From assembly GCF_020379485.1 (NCBI RefSeq), contig NC_063448.1:51965218-52029217 (forward strand): a stretch of 64,000 nt of DNA. Reading direction: 5' to 3'. The number at the start of each line of letters is the position of its first letter. Positions within the stretch are counted from its first letter, which is position 1. Source of the DNA: Brassica napus. Taxonomy: Eukaryota; Streptophyta; Magnoliopsida; Brassicales; Brassicaceae. The notes beneath the pieces are model-generated. The model did no database searches. It was not told the DNA's origin and saw only the letters and a list, made by a program, of their open reading frames with translations. Made by a program: the position numbers and the translations under genes. Shown in pieces: positions 21,178 to 34,100 of this stretch.

Positions 21178-22196
21178 AGAGCATCTCTAGAAAAAACTCT
21201 ATATATAACTTCAAATATGAAATTTTTTACTCTAAAAAAAAAACTTCAAAACTTCAAATTCGAAGTTTCGAAGAGTGAAAGTGAAACTCTATATTTGAAG
21301 TTTCACTAAGTTTCATTACTCAAAACTTCAAATTTGAAGTTTTGCTACTCAAAACTTCAAATTTGAAGTTTCATATTTTTATTTGCAATTTGGTTTCTAC
21401 CATCACACATCACCTTTATGATTCATAAATATTTTCTTGTTTATTGTTTTAATCCTTAAAAAAAATTATATTTCATATATATTTTAATTTTCGTTTACAG
21501 ATTTTAAATTTTACATATAAAATTAAATCAAACTTTAAAATAAGATTTAAAATATTTTAAACTAGATTTAGACAACAATAATATACAAAAGAAACTTAAC
21601 AAAATTTGTTTTTTTTTAAATTACACGAAGACATAACTATTACACAAATTTAAATATTACAACAACACTAAGAGTCAGGTAAGTTTAATCCGGAACCTTC
21701 AAAATTTTCAAATATTATCCAAATTGTTTTGTATAACTGAAGATGTTTGTTGTTGTTGTTTTTGATATTTTTTCGTACAATTCTTTATTGTTCATATCGA
21801 ATATATTCACGAGTATTAATATCATCGGAAAAAATTAGTCTTTTAGCAATATTTTATGTTTCTCTTTTACTTTCTTGTTCCGATCTTATGTATTTACAAG
21901 TATCAATATCACCCGATTTCAACAACTTTTAGCTCGTAATCTACAAAGTAAAATTTTTACTTTGAAATGCACTAATAGATCATATATGCATTACGAAAAT
22001 CATTTTATATAATAATATGGTATTTTGTTTGAAGTTTAATATTAATTGAGTTATGACAAATATAAGATCCATATTGTAAATACAAATAGTTTTGAAGTTG
22101 AGTTTGAAGTTTTGCTTTTGGAGAAGAACACCTTTAAACTCCAAATATAAAGTTTTGGAAACTTCAAAATACAGTTTCTTTTTGGAGATGCTCTCA
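21178..22196. mobile_element. ~1 kb inverted-repeat (MITE-like) element with AACTTCAAATTTGAAGTT palindromes
   Basis: The left end AGAGCATCTCTAGAAAAAAC and the right end GTTTCTTTTTGGAGATGCTCT are imperfect inverted repeats of one another. Inside both ends, several copies of CTTCAAATTTGAAG-like palindromes occur (21240-21380 and 22085-22175). The middle is AT-rich and noncoding. Flanking TTA/TCA suggests a 3-bp target site but is not exact, so the superfamily is uncertain. Confidence 0.65.
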
Positions 22197-22728
22197 GTAA
22201 ATCATGTTTGGTGGCAAATTAGTCATCATTTGATGTATGATAATTAACTTAAAAGGAATGTACAATGTAAGTATGTGCATCATAAAATCTTTGACCAGTG
22301 TAATCATACCATAGAATAAATATTATATGACAAAGAAGAAAAAAATTATTTTGACAAAGAACTGTTTATTTGTCCATAAAAGTATATACCAATTTTAACT
22401 AAAATTATGGTCTAAATGTGAGAGAAATGATAATGAAAAGGTTAAAATTTCCTTTCAATGAGATTGTCATACTTTTATATCAAAATGCTATATGTTTCAA
22501 TAATGATTTTGAGAACATAAATTTGTATTCCAATAACATTATACCTATTATCAGAAAATTAATTGTGCAATGATTATGTTTGTATATCCACTAGATTGCT
22601 ACAATCTTGATTATTTCATATGAAGAAAAAAAACTGCAAAAAGGAAAACCTATAAAATATTGTTTTCTACAAACACTATGGTATTTTTTTTGGACGAACA
22701 AACAAACACTATGGTATATTAATACAAA
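22197..22728. other. AT-rich intergenic sequence with an 18-bp insertion between 15-bp repeats
   Basis: CAAACACTATGGTAT is present at 22670-22684 and 22703-22717, separated by an 18-bp T-run-headed segment. This looks like a target-site duplication around a minimal retroposed insert. The remainder is AT-rich without genes. Confidence 0.5.
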
Positions 22729-22773
22729 CTAGATTTTGAACCGCACGTTCGTGCATGTGTTTTATTTCAAAAA

Positions 22774-24418
22774 CTAGTATACTACCCCGTACTGCATACG
22801 GGAATAAAAAATGATTAGTTTATAATGTTAAAGTAGTATGATTTGTAGCAAAATTGATTGTCGGATATTAACTGTCCATCTATTCTATTGCAATATTTGT
22901 ATATGATACTTCAGTTCTATTAGAATTAGGAGAAGCAGAGTGAATTGAATTTAGGTAGAGTTTGTTGAAATTGTAAAGAGTATTAAAATGTTTTTTTATA
23001 TTTAAAAAGTCAATAAAACTATTTTAGTATAATGATTTTAAAATCTTTGAAGATGTATGCAATATTTTAAAAAAAAAAATTATAAGTTAAATTGTTAAGA
23101 ATTCAAATTTCAATAACATTAGATTTTGATAAACTTAAAGAGCCATTAAAATTGATAAAATAATTCTATAATTTTAAAGATAATAAAATTATAGATATAA
23201 TTTGAAAATAATTCTAGATTTTTCACTGTAAATGTTACATATTATATCTAAAACTATATGTACACATTAAAGTTCAATTTCATTATCTTTAAAACTATTT
23301 GACCATAATTTTTTATAGCTATCATATAAATAAGTAACAAATTCTTATATTAGTCACATATTTTCTAAATCTAGATAATATATTGGCACATTGATTTAAA
23401 AGTAATTCAAATCAAGTAGCAGAGAGCACTAAACCGTTTATGTGACTTTGTTTTGAGAAATGAATACATCATGCGTGCTTGAAAGCTTGTTTTTATAAAT
23501 ATAACATACACATAAAAATATGGTACATAAGATCGTATTTGATACATTCTTTTTTTTTTTTGTAAAACATACTTCTTTAAAAAAATATAAATCTCTTCAT
23601 TGTTAACATAATAAAAAAAAACATAAATTTATTAAAATGAGATTATGATAATTTAAATTTAACTGAAATATTTTAATATTTGACATCTAAAATAAATATT
23701 AAATCCAATATAACAATTAAATAATTGATGGAAATTTTTGTATGTCCAGATAGAAACTAATCACACTATCCCTTCCCTGATTATTTTTTTTTTCAAATCA
23801 AATTCTATTTCATCGAAGCTTGAATTCCATCTGTTTTCTATATAATAAATCTGGAAAAATTTGACTTTCATCTATTTAAATAAATTTTTAGATATCATTT
23901 TGAAATGTAAAATGTGTTTACCTTTTTCCACAAAGTTTTTGACGCTGGGAATGGCTTCATGGTTTTGGTAATAATGCTCTGATCTTGCACATTGTTGTGA
24001 AATATTAAGGCTAAAAAATGTACTATGATAAAATCTTCAACTTGGATCGTGTAGAAAGAATCATGGAAAATTGATTTCCGAATAAAAGAAGAATGGACTT
24101 TTAAAAAGATCTTTGCCACACTCAAACCAAACTAAAACAACAAAGAAGCTGAAACTATTGAGAAAAAAAAGAAAGAGAAACAATAAATCGAGGAGATGGA
24201 GCAGTTCACGTAGGGAGTTTGAAATCTTTTTCTTTTGAACGTGTCGGACAGTAAAAGCGGTTGTTTGAGAAAAAATAGGATTCTTTTTTTTGATAACTTT
24301 AGATTTCCTTAGATACATAATTATTTGAAACTAAAAAAATGTTTTTTTAATTTTGTAATACAATAACACATGTCAAAATTTTGTTGGCTTGGTGATTTGT
24401 GCTTTAGTATATAAGAGA
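22774..24418 (-). mobile_element. Helitron (minus strand), non-autonomous
   Basis: On the minus strand the element starts TCTCTTATATACTAAAGC at 24418 after an A, and ends with a 6-bp stem hairpin (CCCGTA..TACGGG) followed by CTAG at 22777-22774 and a T. These are the Helitron rules: A|TC...hairpin...CTAG|T. The right flank is satellite sequence. The interior is AT-rich with no Rep/helicase. A second hairpin plus CTAG end lies at 22732-22729. Confidence 0.75.
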
Positions 24419-27400
24419 TTATGGAGTTTTACTAAATTAATTGACAAAAAATATAACAATTTCCATATACCATGAAAGAGAGTTTAACATACATTAATAC
24501 AAATTTAGAATGTCGTTAGAAAATTTAGATCAAAAATAAAAATATAAGCTTTATTATATAGAGCGTTTAACGTAAAACTCAATATTTTCGTAGGGGTTAG
24601 TTAACAAATAGATTTTGAGAAAGAATAAAAAAATATAACAAAATTGCTTTAATACATAGTTGCCTCCTGTACTAATATATGATGATGGTCAAAGAGGTTT
24701 GGAACCTTTGTTGTCTCCATTTCTCTAGATAATAGCGATATTATAATAGTTAGTCCACTAATTTAGGGAGTATATGAAGTTTTACTAAATTAATTTATAA
24801 AACATTGAATGATGCTCATTTACCATGAAAGAGAGTTTAACATAAATTAATACAAATGTAGAATATGATTATAAATTTTAAAACAACACTAAAGATTATA
24901 GGCTTCAGTATATAAAGTGTTTACCAAAAACTCAATATTTTTGTAGGGTTGCATAATCATGCACTAACATATGATGATGTTCAAAGAGGTTTGGAGCCTT
25001 TGTTGTCTCCGTTTTTCAAGAAAATAGTGATTTTATTGTTGTTATTCCATCGATTTAGAGAGTATTATGAAGTTTTACTAAATTAATTTATAAAAAAATT
25101 ATAACGATTCCCATATACCATGGAAAAGAGCTAAAATACATTAATACAAATGTGGACTGTTGTTAGAAATTTTAAAACAACACTAAAGATTATAGGCTTC
25201 AGTGTATAAAACATTTACCAAAAACTCAATATTTTCGTAGGGATTATTAGTTAACACGTTGTGAATTCCGTATTTTTGAAAAATAATACGACAATATTGT
25301 TTTAATGCATAGTTGCATCCTGCACTAACATATGATGATGTTCAAAGAGGTTTGGAGCCTTTGTTGTCTTTATTTTTCAAGAGAATAACGATTTAATGGT
25401 GGTTATTCTACCAATTTATGGAGTATTATGAAGTTTTACTAAATTAATTAATAAAAAATTAAAAATATTTCCATTTATCACGAAAGAGAGTTTAACATAC
25501 ATAAGTACAAATGTAGAATGTGGTTAAATTTTTTAAAACAACACTAAAAAATATATGCTTCAGTATATAGTGCGTTTAACGTAAAACTCAATATATTCGT
25601 AGCAATTTATACATAGATTTGGAGAAAAATTCAAAAAATATGAAAATATTTTTTAATGGATAGTTGCATCCTGTACTAACATATGATGATGTTTAAAGAG
25701 GCTTGGAACCTTTGTTGTCTCTATTTTTCAAGAGAATATCAATTTTATAGTGCTTATTCCACTGATTTAGATAATATTATGAAGTTTTACTAATTAATTG
25801 ATAAACAAATTAGAATGATTATAATATATTATGAAAGAGAGTTTAATATACATTAATACAAATTTAGAATGTCGTTAGAAAATTTAGAACAACAATAAAA
25901 AATATAAGCTTCAGTATATAGAGAGTTTAACGTAAAACTCAACATTTTCGTATGGGTTAACACATAGATTTTGAAAAAAATTCAAAAAATATAACAATAT
26001 TGCTTTAATACAAAGTTACCTCCTGTACTAATATACGATGATGGTCAAAGAGGTTTGGAACCTTTGTTGTCTCAATTTCTCTAGAGAATAGAGATTTTAT
26101 AATAGTTAGTCCACTAATTTAGGGAGTATATGAAGTTTTACTAAATTAATTGATAAAAAAATTGAACGATTCTCATTTACCATGAAAAAGAGCATAAAAT
26201 ACATTAATACAAAAGTAAAATATGGCTAGAAATTTTAAAACAACACTAAAGATTATGCTTCAGTATATAAAACATTTCCCAAAAACTCAATATATTTCGT
26301 AGGGGTTAACACATAAATTTTGAGAAAATTTCAAAAAATACGACAATATTGTTTTGTGTATAGTTGTATCATGCACTAACATATGGTGATGTTCAAAGAT
26401 GTTTAGAGCCTTTGTTATCTCTGTTTTTCAAGAAAATAGTGATTTTATTGTGGTTATTCCATCGATTTATGGAGTATTATGAAGTTTTATTAAATTAATT
26501 GATGAAAAATTATAACGATTCACATATACCATGAAAGAGAGCTTAAAATACATTAATTCAAATGAGAAATGTGGTTAGAAATTTTAAAAAGACACTAAAG
26601 ATTATAGGCTTCAGTATATAAAACATTTACAAAAAAACTCAATATTTTCGTAGGGGTTGTTAGTTAACACATAGATTTTGAGAAAATTTCAAAAAATATG
26701 ACAATATTGTTTTAATGCATAGTTGCATCCTGCACTAACATATGATGATGTTCAAAGAGGTTTGGAGCCTTCGTTATCTCTATTTTTCAAGAGGATAGCT
26801 ATTTAATAGTGGTTATTCCACCGATTTAGAGAGTATTATGAAGTTTTACTAAATTAATTGATAAAAATTAAAACAATTTTCATGCATCATGAAAGAGAGT
26901 TTAAGATACATTAATAAAAATTTAGAATGTGGTTAATTTTTTTGAAACAACACTAAAAAGTATATGCTTCAGTATATAGTGCATTTAACGTAAAACTCAA
27001 TATATTCGTAGCAATTTATACATAGATTTGGAGAAAAATTCAAAAAATATAATTTTTTTAATGGATAGTTGCATCCTGCACTAACATATGATGATGTCTA
27101 AAGAGGTTTGGAACCTTTGTTGTCTCTATTCCTCAAGAGAATATCGATTTTATAGTGGTTATTCCACTGATTTAGATAGTATTATGAAGTTTTACTAATT
27201 TATTTAGATAGTATTATGAAGTTTTACTAATTAATTGATAAAAAAATTAGAATGATTCTCATATACCATGAAATAGAGTTTAACATACATTAATACAAAT
27301 TTAGAATATCGTTAGAAAATTTAAAACAACAATAAAAAATTTAAACTTCTGTATATAGAGCGTTTAACGTAAAACTCAACATTTTCCTAAGGGTAACACA

Positions 27401-27766
27401 TAAATTTTGAGAAAAATTCAAAAAATATAACAATATTGCTTTAATACATAGTTTCCTCAAGTACTAATATATGATGATTTTTAAAGAGGTATTGAACCAT
27501 TGTTATCTCCATTTCTCTAGAAAATATCGATTTTATAATGGTTAGTCAACTAATTTAGGGATTATACTAAGTCTTACTAAATTAATTTATAAAACAATTG
27601 AACAATGCTCATTTACCATGAAAGAGATTTTAGCATACATTAATACAAATATAGAATATAGTTACAAATTTTTCTTCAGTATATAAAGTATTTACAAAAA
27701 ACTCAATATTTTCGTAGAGGACACATAGATTTTGAAAACAATTCAAAAAATATAACTATATTGCTT
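24419..27766. repeat. ~350-bp satellite array, four-unit higher-order repeat (left block)
   Basis: The landmark GATGATG recurs near 24681, 24973, 25334, 25684, 26037, 26385, 26744, 27090 and 27473. Four unit types alternate in order A-B-C-D-A-B-C-D-A. A has GATGGTCAAAG and CCACTAATTTA; B has GGAGCC and CCATCGATTTA; C has a T-rich TCTTTATTTTTC or TCTCTATTTTTC word and CGATTTAATAG; D has GATGTxTAAAGAGG and CCACTGATTTAGATA. Equivalent units are about 1.41 kb apart. The array is AT-rich and noncoding, and is cut on the right by the Gypsy element. Confidence 0.9.
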
Positions 27767-29354
27767 TGATATCTTGCATATTTCTAATGTTTTATCCATT
27801 CACCCATGTGCATTTTGATCATATAGATTAGGATTTAGCCATGTTTAGGTTGCATTTTGCATGCATGAGTCCTTATCAGGTATTGGAGTGCCACATGGAG
27901 TTCTTGGAGACATTTGGGTGCAATTGGAGTCCCAAAGAAGTGTTTAAAGTGATTATTGGGCGAGCACCTTACCGGAGCGACCAGTCCGGAGTGATTCCGT
28001 CAAGTCACTCTGATCTCCCTATCAGAGCGACCTTACCAGAGCGACAGGGAAGAGTCGCTCGCGTTTTGATCACCCGGAGACGCGAGAACGAGTCCGGAGC
28101 GACCTCTCGCAGCGACACAGCGAGGTCGCTCCGAAGCACGGAGCGACTACTCGGAGCGACGAGCGGAGGTCGCTCCCGTTTTGATCACTCGGAAACGCGA
28201 GAACGAGTCCGGAGCGACCTCTCGCAGCGACACAGCGAGGTCGCTCCCGAAGCACGGAGCGACTACTCGGAGCGACGAGCGGAGGTCGCTCGCGTTTGCA
28301 TCACTCGGAAACGCGAGAACGAGTCCGGAGCGACCTCTCGCAGCGACACAGCGAGGTCGCTCCCGAAGCACGGAGCGACTACTCGGAGCGACGAGCGGAG
28401 GTCGCTCCGCGTCTTGTTTCTGCTCGAACTTATGATTTCTCAAGGGCCTTTTGGTCATTTCATGATGCACGTTTTTATTTTCTAAACCTATGTTTTAATA
28501 CTCTGTAAGCCACCAGAAGGGGATCCATCTTTGTTTTTAGGAAAAACCACCAAAAACATTTGGAAAGTCATCTCTTGAATCAATTGATCAGTTTTGTTAT
28601 TGAAATTCTGTGTTCTTATATCTATTTTCTTTGTGTTTCTCTACATGATTAATCTGAAATCCAACATGGGTTTAAGAGGAATCATGGAGATTAGTGAGTA
28701 ATCCCCCTTTGAATTCATGGGTTAGGGAGATTAAGGGTGATTAGGTTAGAGCTAAGATGTTTTAGTGTAGATCATTCATATTTCCTTGCTAGCAGAGTGA
28801 ACCTAATGCATCTTCTGAGTTGGCCACTCAGTTGTTGATCCTTAGGCATTTCTCACCCGAAAGGTGTTCGAGGAAATGCCCGAGACAACTCTTCCTAGCT
28901 TTTAGCATACTTTGCCAAAGACATTTGTTGTTAGAGGTGCTAAGATAGCCATTGGACTTGCTAGTTATGATTACTTTCATATTATTCAACCAAAGACATT
29001 TGATGCTTGGATTGTGTTAGTAAATGAACATTCATCTAGACATAGAGTTTGTTTAGGATTGTGTCTAAGCTTAAGGTTGATAGTTTGATTGATCGTTTGC
29101 CATCCTTAGTTCGAAACTTGATCACCCGAGGTCTAATCCCTATACCCATGAGTTCTCTTTTCCCATAGTTAAGAAAGTATCATTTAGTTATTCCTTTTAG
29201 TTATTTGTAGTTTAAAAACCTTTTTAAAACCATTGGTTGCACTTAGATTAAGTGATTACTTGCATTCTCGGTGCTTTCTCATCTCTCAGAACTGGTTCGA
29301 CAATCATTTATACTACAACATTTGTCTTAGGAGCCTTGAAAACTCCTAACATCA
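27767..29354 (+). repeat. Gypsy 5' LTR (1,588 bp)
   Basis: It starts TGATATCTTGC and ends CCTAACATCA, and matches 39730-41305. It contains a GC-rich palindromic minisatellite (about 28068-28415) that makes spurious open frames on both strands. Confidence 0.93.
28068..28415. repeat. ~117-bp GC-rich tandem repeat with GGAGCGAC palindromes (5' LTR)
   Basis: Three units with period about 117 bp start near 28068, 28184 and 28301. Each unit carries several GGAGCGACC/AGGTCGCTCC inverted pairs able to form hairpins. Base composition is strongly GC-rich against an AT-rich LTR. Confidence 0.9.
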
Positions 29355-29356
29355 AA

Positions 29357-29370
29357 TTGGCGCCGTTGCC
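29357..29370 (+). other. Gypsy primer binding site
   Basis: TTGGCGCCGTTGCC lies 2 nt after the 5' LTR. TGGCGCCGTTGCC-type sites are typical of Athila/Tat Gypsy elements in plants. Confidence 0.8.
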
Positions 29371-29480
29371 AAATTCTGAGTAGATTTAAACATTGAGATT
29401 TAGTCAATTGCTTGAGACTAAGTCATTTTTATTTTCTTTTGTTACTGACTCTTTTTCACCTCCTCTTATTCTACAGGTGT

Positions 29481-31152
29481 ATGAACTTGCGGAGCAACGG
29501 TCCATCAAACCTAGTTCCACGAGCTGCAGACATCAGAGCTTTAGAGAGAGAGTGTGCTAGAAAGAAAAGAGAAGAAGAGCAACAGGCTCAACTGCAAAGA
29601 CTGAACACTGATATGGGAGACGTTCATCAGCATGATGCAGCGTCAATGGCGCTAATAACAATGCTCCAGCTAACCAACAGCGAGCAGCTCGACCCATTGG
29701 CACTTACGATCGCCCCAACATTCATGGCCATAGATTGGGAATCCGAGCACCCGCTGTGGCAGCCAACAACTTTGAGATCAAATCAGGACTCCTCAACGTG
29801 ATCGAGAACAACAAGTATCATGGCTTGGCTCTAGAGGATCCATTTGATCACTTGGACAGGTTCGACAGCTACTGTGGGTTGTCAAAAACCAATGGTGTGT
29901 CCGAAGACGCCTTAAAGCTCAAGCTATTCCCTTTCTCTTTGGGAGATAAGGCACGTCAGTGGGAGAAGTCTCTACCCAGCGACTCTATCACCACTTGGGA
30001 TGATTGCAAGAGAGCATTCTTGGAGAAGTTCTTCTCTACTTCAAGAACTGCTAAGCTGAGAAATGAGATTTCCAGTTTTCAACAGAAGGGCTTGGAAGGA
30101 TTCAGTGAAGCCTGGGAGAGATTCAAGGGCTACCAAGCTCAATGCCCACACCATGGTTTCTCTAAGGAGAGTTTGCTGAGCACATTCTACCGTGGTGCTC
30201 TTCCTAAGTACAGGGCCAGACTGGATACAGCTAGCAATGGGTTCTTCTTGGGGAGAACTGAGGAGGATGCAGAGGAGCTGGTTGACAACATGGTTAAAAG
30301 TGATGCAGTCTACAGTGGAGACCACGACAGAGGTAGTAGAACAGATGATAAGCAGACGAGGAAGGAGTTGAAGGCTCTACAAGATAAGATAGACATCCTC
30401 ATTGCTGACAAAGCTACCCAAGAGCAGCTGCACTTTGTTGGCAACCCAAGCCAAGAGACACCAGTTGTTGTCCATGAAGTTGAGGGTTTGGAAGGTCAGG
30501 AAGAGCTGTGTTTCATCAACAACAATGGTAGCTGGTACAAGAAAGAGCCCAACTTTCAGTACAACAACTACCAACAGAAATCCTATTCCAACAACCAACA
30601 GAGTGGTTATCAGCCTCGGAATAATCAGCAAGGCAGCTATCAACCTCAGCAAAACCCTCCTCCTGGTTTCAACAACAAGGGCAACCATTCTTCCCAACAG
30701 CAATCTAATCCCTCTACCTCAACTCCTCAGGTCAACACCACTGAAGCTCTACTGAAACAAATCCTGGAGTCTCAAACAAGAAGTGAGAAGCATGTTGGCT
30801 ATGAGTTGAAGAACCTTCACTCAAAGATTGATGGGAGTTACAATGAGCTCAACAACAAGTTCAGAGCTTTGGAGAACCAGTTTGCTGCCATGAACACTCA
30901 ACAAAATCGCCAACAAGGTTCTCTACCTGGAAAATCTGAGCAAAACCCAAAGGAAACCATGAAAGCTATCACTCTCAGGAGTGGTAAGGAGTTACCTCAG
31001 AGAACTCTCACCAAGGATGCTGAGAAACAAAGTGAGGGGGTTGCCATCAACATAGATGATGAAGTGGTGATTGTTGATGAGAAGATCAATGACGAGATCT
31101 TAGAGAAGATAGTGGAAGCAAAGGAAAAGGAAAGGTTGGAGAAGAGAAGAAA
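29481..31152 (+). pseudogene. Gypsy gag, frameshifted
   Basis: The likely start is ATG 29481, right after a TTCTACAG splice-acceptor-like word. The N-terminal frame runs to about 29648, where a one-base loss moves the gag frame to the one continuing to about 31150. The retrotransposon gag domain is seen in the second frame (ARQWEKSLP, TTWDDCKRAFLEKFF, GFSEAWERFKGYQAQCPHHG). It is followed by an Asn/Gln-rich stretch (about 30540-30760) and a coiled-coil-like region. A further one-base loss near 31150 separates it from the protease frame. Confidence 0.88.
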
Positions 31153-34100
31153 ACAGTTAAGGATGGTGAAGTTGTCACTCCTGCCAGTGAAAGTTCTTTT
31201 GTTCCTCCTGCCTATGAGCCCAAGCTCCCATTCCCAGGTCGATTCAAGAGGCAGCTGCTAGAGAAGTACCAAGCTCTATTTGAAAAGCAAATGAGTGAAG
31301 TCCAGATCACAATGCCCATTATTGATGCTTTCATGCTGATTCCTCAATACAGCAAGTTCCTGAAAGATGCTGTAGCTGCAAAGAAGAAAGAGATGGAGGG
31401 CATGGTGATTCTCACTCATGAGTGCAGTGCTATCATTCAGAGGCTTGTCATTCCAAAGAAGCTAGAAGATCCAGGATGCTTCACATTACCTTGTGCTCTT
31501 GGACCTATGGTATTTGATAGATGTCTCTGCGATTTGGGAGCTAGTGTCAGCTTGATGCCTCTATCTGTTGCTAAGAAGCTCGGCTTCACTCAGTACAAGA
31601 AGTGTAGACTTTCTCTGGTATTGGCTGATCGTTCAGTGAAGTACCCTGTGGGTATCTTAGAGGACCTCCCAGTGATGGTTGGAAATTATGAGATCCCTAC
31701 AGACTTTGTGGTGCTTGAAATGGGTGAAGAAGCTCAAGACCCTTTAATCCTTGGAAGGCCTTTCTTAGCAACAGCAGGAGCTATTGTTAATGTGAAAGAA
31801 GGCAAGATTGATCTCCATCTGGGTAAAGGGCACATTCTCCATTTTGACATCAAAGAGGTAATGAGGAGGCCAACAGTTCAAGGGCAAGTGTTCTACATTG
31901 AAGAGATGGACGCCCTTGCTGATGAACTCCTTGAAGAGTTGTCACTAGAGGACCCTCTACAGCATGCTTTGACTGTAGAGAGAGAGGCTGTGGTGATTGA
32001 GAACCTGGAGAGTACTGCCTATGGGATGATGCTGGATTCACACCAGGGGTTTGTCAGTAAGGATCAGTACGAGGAGTTTCCACAGATGGTTCACCAAGAA
32101 GTCTCAGCCACTCAGCAAGATGACACCCAGCAGAATGACTGGAGTGAGCTTAAGGCACCTAAAGTGGAGCTTAAACCTCTACCCCATGGTGTAAGGTATG
32201 CATTCCTTGGTCCTAATGAAACTTATCCTGTCATTGTGAGTAGTGAACTTACTGAAACTGAGCTATCTGAACTTTTGAAAACGCTTAAAAGATTTAGAAA
32301 GGCAATAGGTTACTCACTGGATGACATCAAGGGAATATCACCCTCTTTGTGCATGCATAGGATACATCTTGAGGATGAATCAATGACTTCTATCGAGCAT
32401 CAAAGAAGGTTAAACCCTAACCTGAAGGATGTTGTAAAGAAAGAGATTCTTAAACTCTTAGATGCTGGTGTTATTTACCCTATCTCAGATTCTAAATGGG
32501 TATCACCTGTGCATGTTGTACCAAAGAAAGGTGGTATCACTGTGATTAAAAATGACAAGGATGAATTGATACCAACAAGAACCATCACAGGTCATAGAAT
32601 GTGCATTGATTACCGAAAACTAAACTCCGCATCTAGAAAGGATCATTTCCCATTACCATTTATTGATCAGATGCTTGAGAGACTTGCAAATCACCCATTC
32701 TACTGCTTTCTTGATGGGTACTCAGGATTTTTCCAAATCCCCATACACCCCAATGATCAAGAGAAAACGACATTCACATGTCCCTATGGTACCTTTGCAT
32801 ATCGAAGGATGCCATTTGGTCTATGTAATGCTCCAGCCACCTTTCAAAGGTGCATGATGTCAATTTTCTCTGATCTGATTGAGGATGTTGTGGAGGTATT
32901 TATGGATGATTTCTCTGTCTACGGATCTTCGTTTTCTGCTTGTTTGTCAAACTTGTGCAGGGTCCTACAGAGATGTGAAGACACCAACCTTGTGCTGAAT
33001 TGGGAGAAGTGTCACTTCATGGTCAAGGAAGGGATTGTGCTGGGACACAAGATTTCAGAGAAGGGATTGAAGTGGATAAAGCCAAGATCGATGTTATGGT
33101 TGGTTTGCCCCCACCAAAGACAGTGAAAGACATCCGGAGTTTTCTTGGTCATGCTGGGTTCTACAGGAGGTTCATCAAGGACTTCTCCATGATCACTAGA
33201 CCTTTGACCAGGCTGCTGTGCAAGGAAGCCACCTTCAGTTTTGATGTGGAATGTCTACAAGCTTTCAAGAAGCTGAAAGGTGAACTCATTAGTGCTCCAA
33301 TTGTCCAGCCACCTGATTGGGATCTCCCTTTTGAGATCATGTGTGACGCTAGTGACTATGCTGTGGGAGCTGTTTTGGGGCAGAAGAAAGATGGCAAAAC
33401 CCATGTGATCTACTATGCCAGCCAAACCCTCAATGATGCTCAGATACGGTATGCCACAACAGAGAAGGAGATGCTGGCAATTGTTTTTGCCTTTGAGAAA
33501 TTCAGGAGCTACTTGGTTGGGTCTAAAGTCATTGTCTACACAGATCATGCTGCCTTGAGACACCTTTTGGCCAAGAAGGATGCAAAACCCAGGCTTTTGA
33601 GGTGGATCCTTTTGCTTCAAGAGTTTGATATGGAGATTAAAGACAAGCCCGGAGTTGAGAATGGTGTAGCTGATCATTTGTCCAGGTTGAGGGTAGAGTC
33701 TGGTATTCCTATTGACGAAGGACTTCCTGAGGAGCAGATCATGGCTATTGAAGCAGTGATAGCAGTTTGTGAGACTGGTAGGAAGCTGGAAGAAGTCAAA
33801 GCAACAGAAGAGAAGGAACCTTGGTATGCTGATTTGGTGAACTACCTAGCCACAGGAAGAGAACCTTTGAATCTTGTGGGCTATGCCAAGAAGAAGTTCT
33901 ACAAGGATGTGAAGAGATACTACTGGGATGAACCCTATCTCTACATTCTCTGCAAGGATCAGCTTTATAGAAGAGTGGTTGCAAATGAGGAGATTGATGG
34001 GATCCTTACACAGTGTCATGGATCATCTTATGGAGGCCACTTTGCCACCTTCAAGACAGTTGCGAAAGTATTACAAGCTGGATTCTGGTGGCCACATATG

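Noticed and set aside
24419..27766. Tandem array considered as a CRISPR or as gene cluster
   Set aside because: Plant genome, AT-rich ~350-bp units without spacers or frames; it is a satellite.
28068..28485. Several Arg/Ser/Glu-rich frames in the Gypsy LTRs (also 39804-40458 and 35261-35712)
   Set aside because: Products of the GC-rich palindromic minisatellite, open on both strands, different in each copy.
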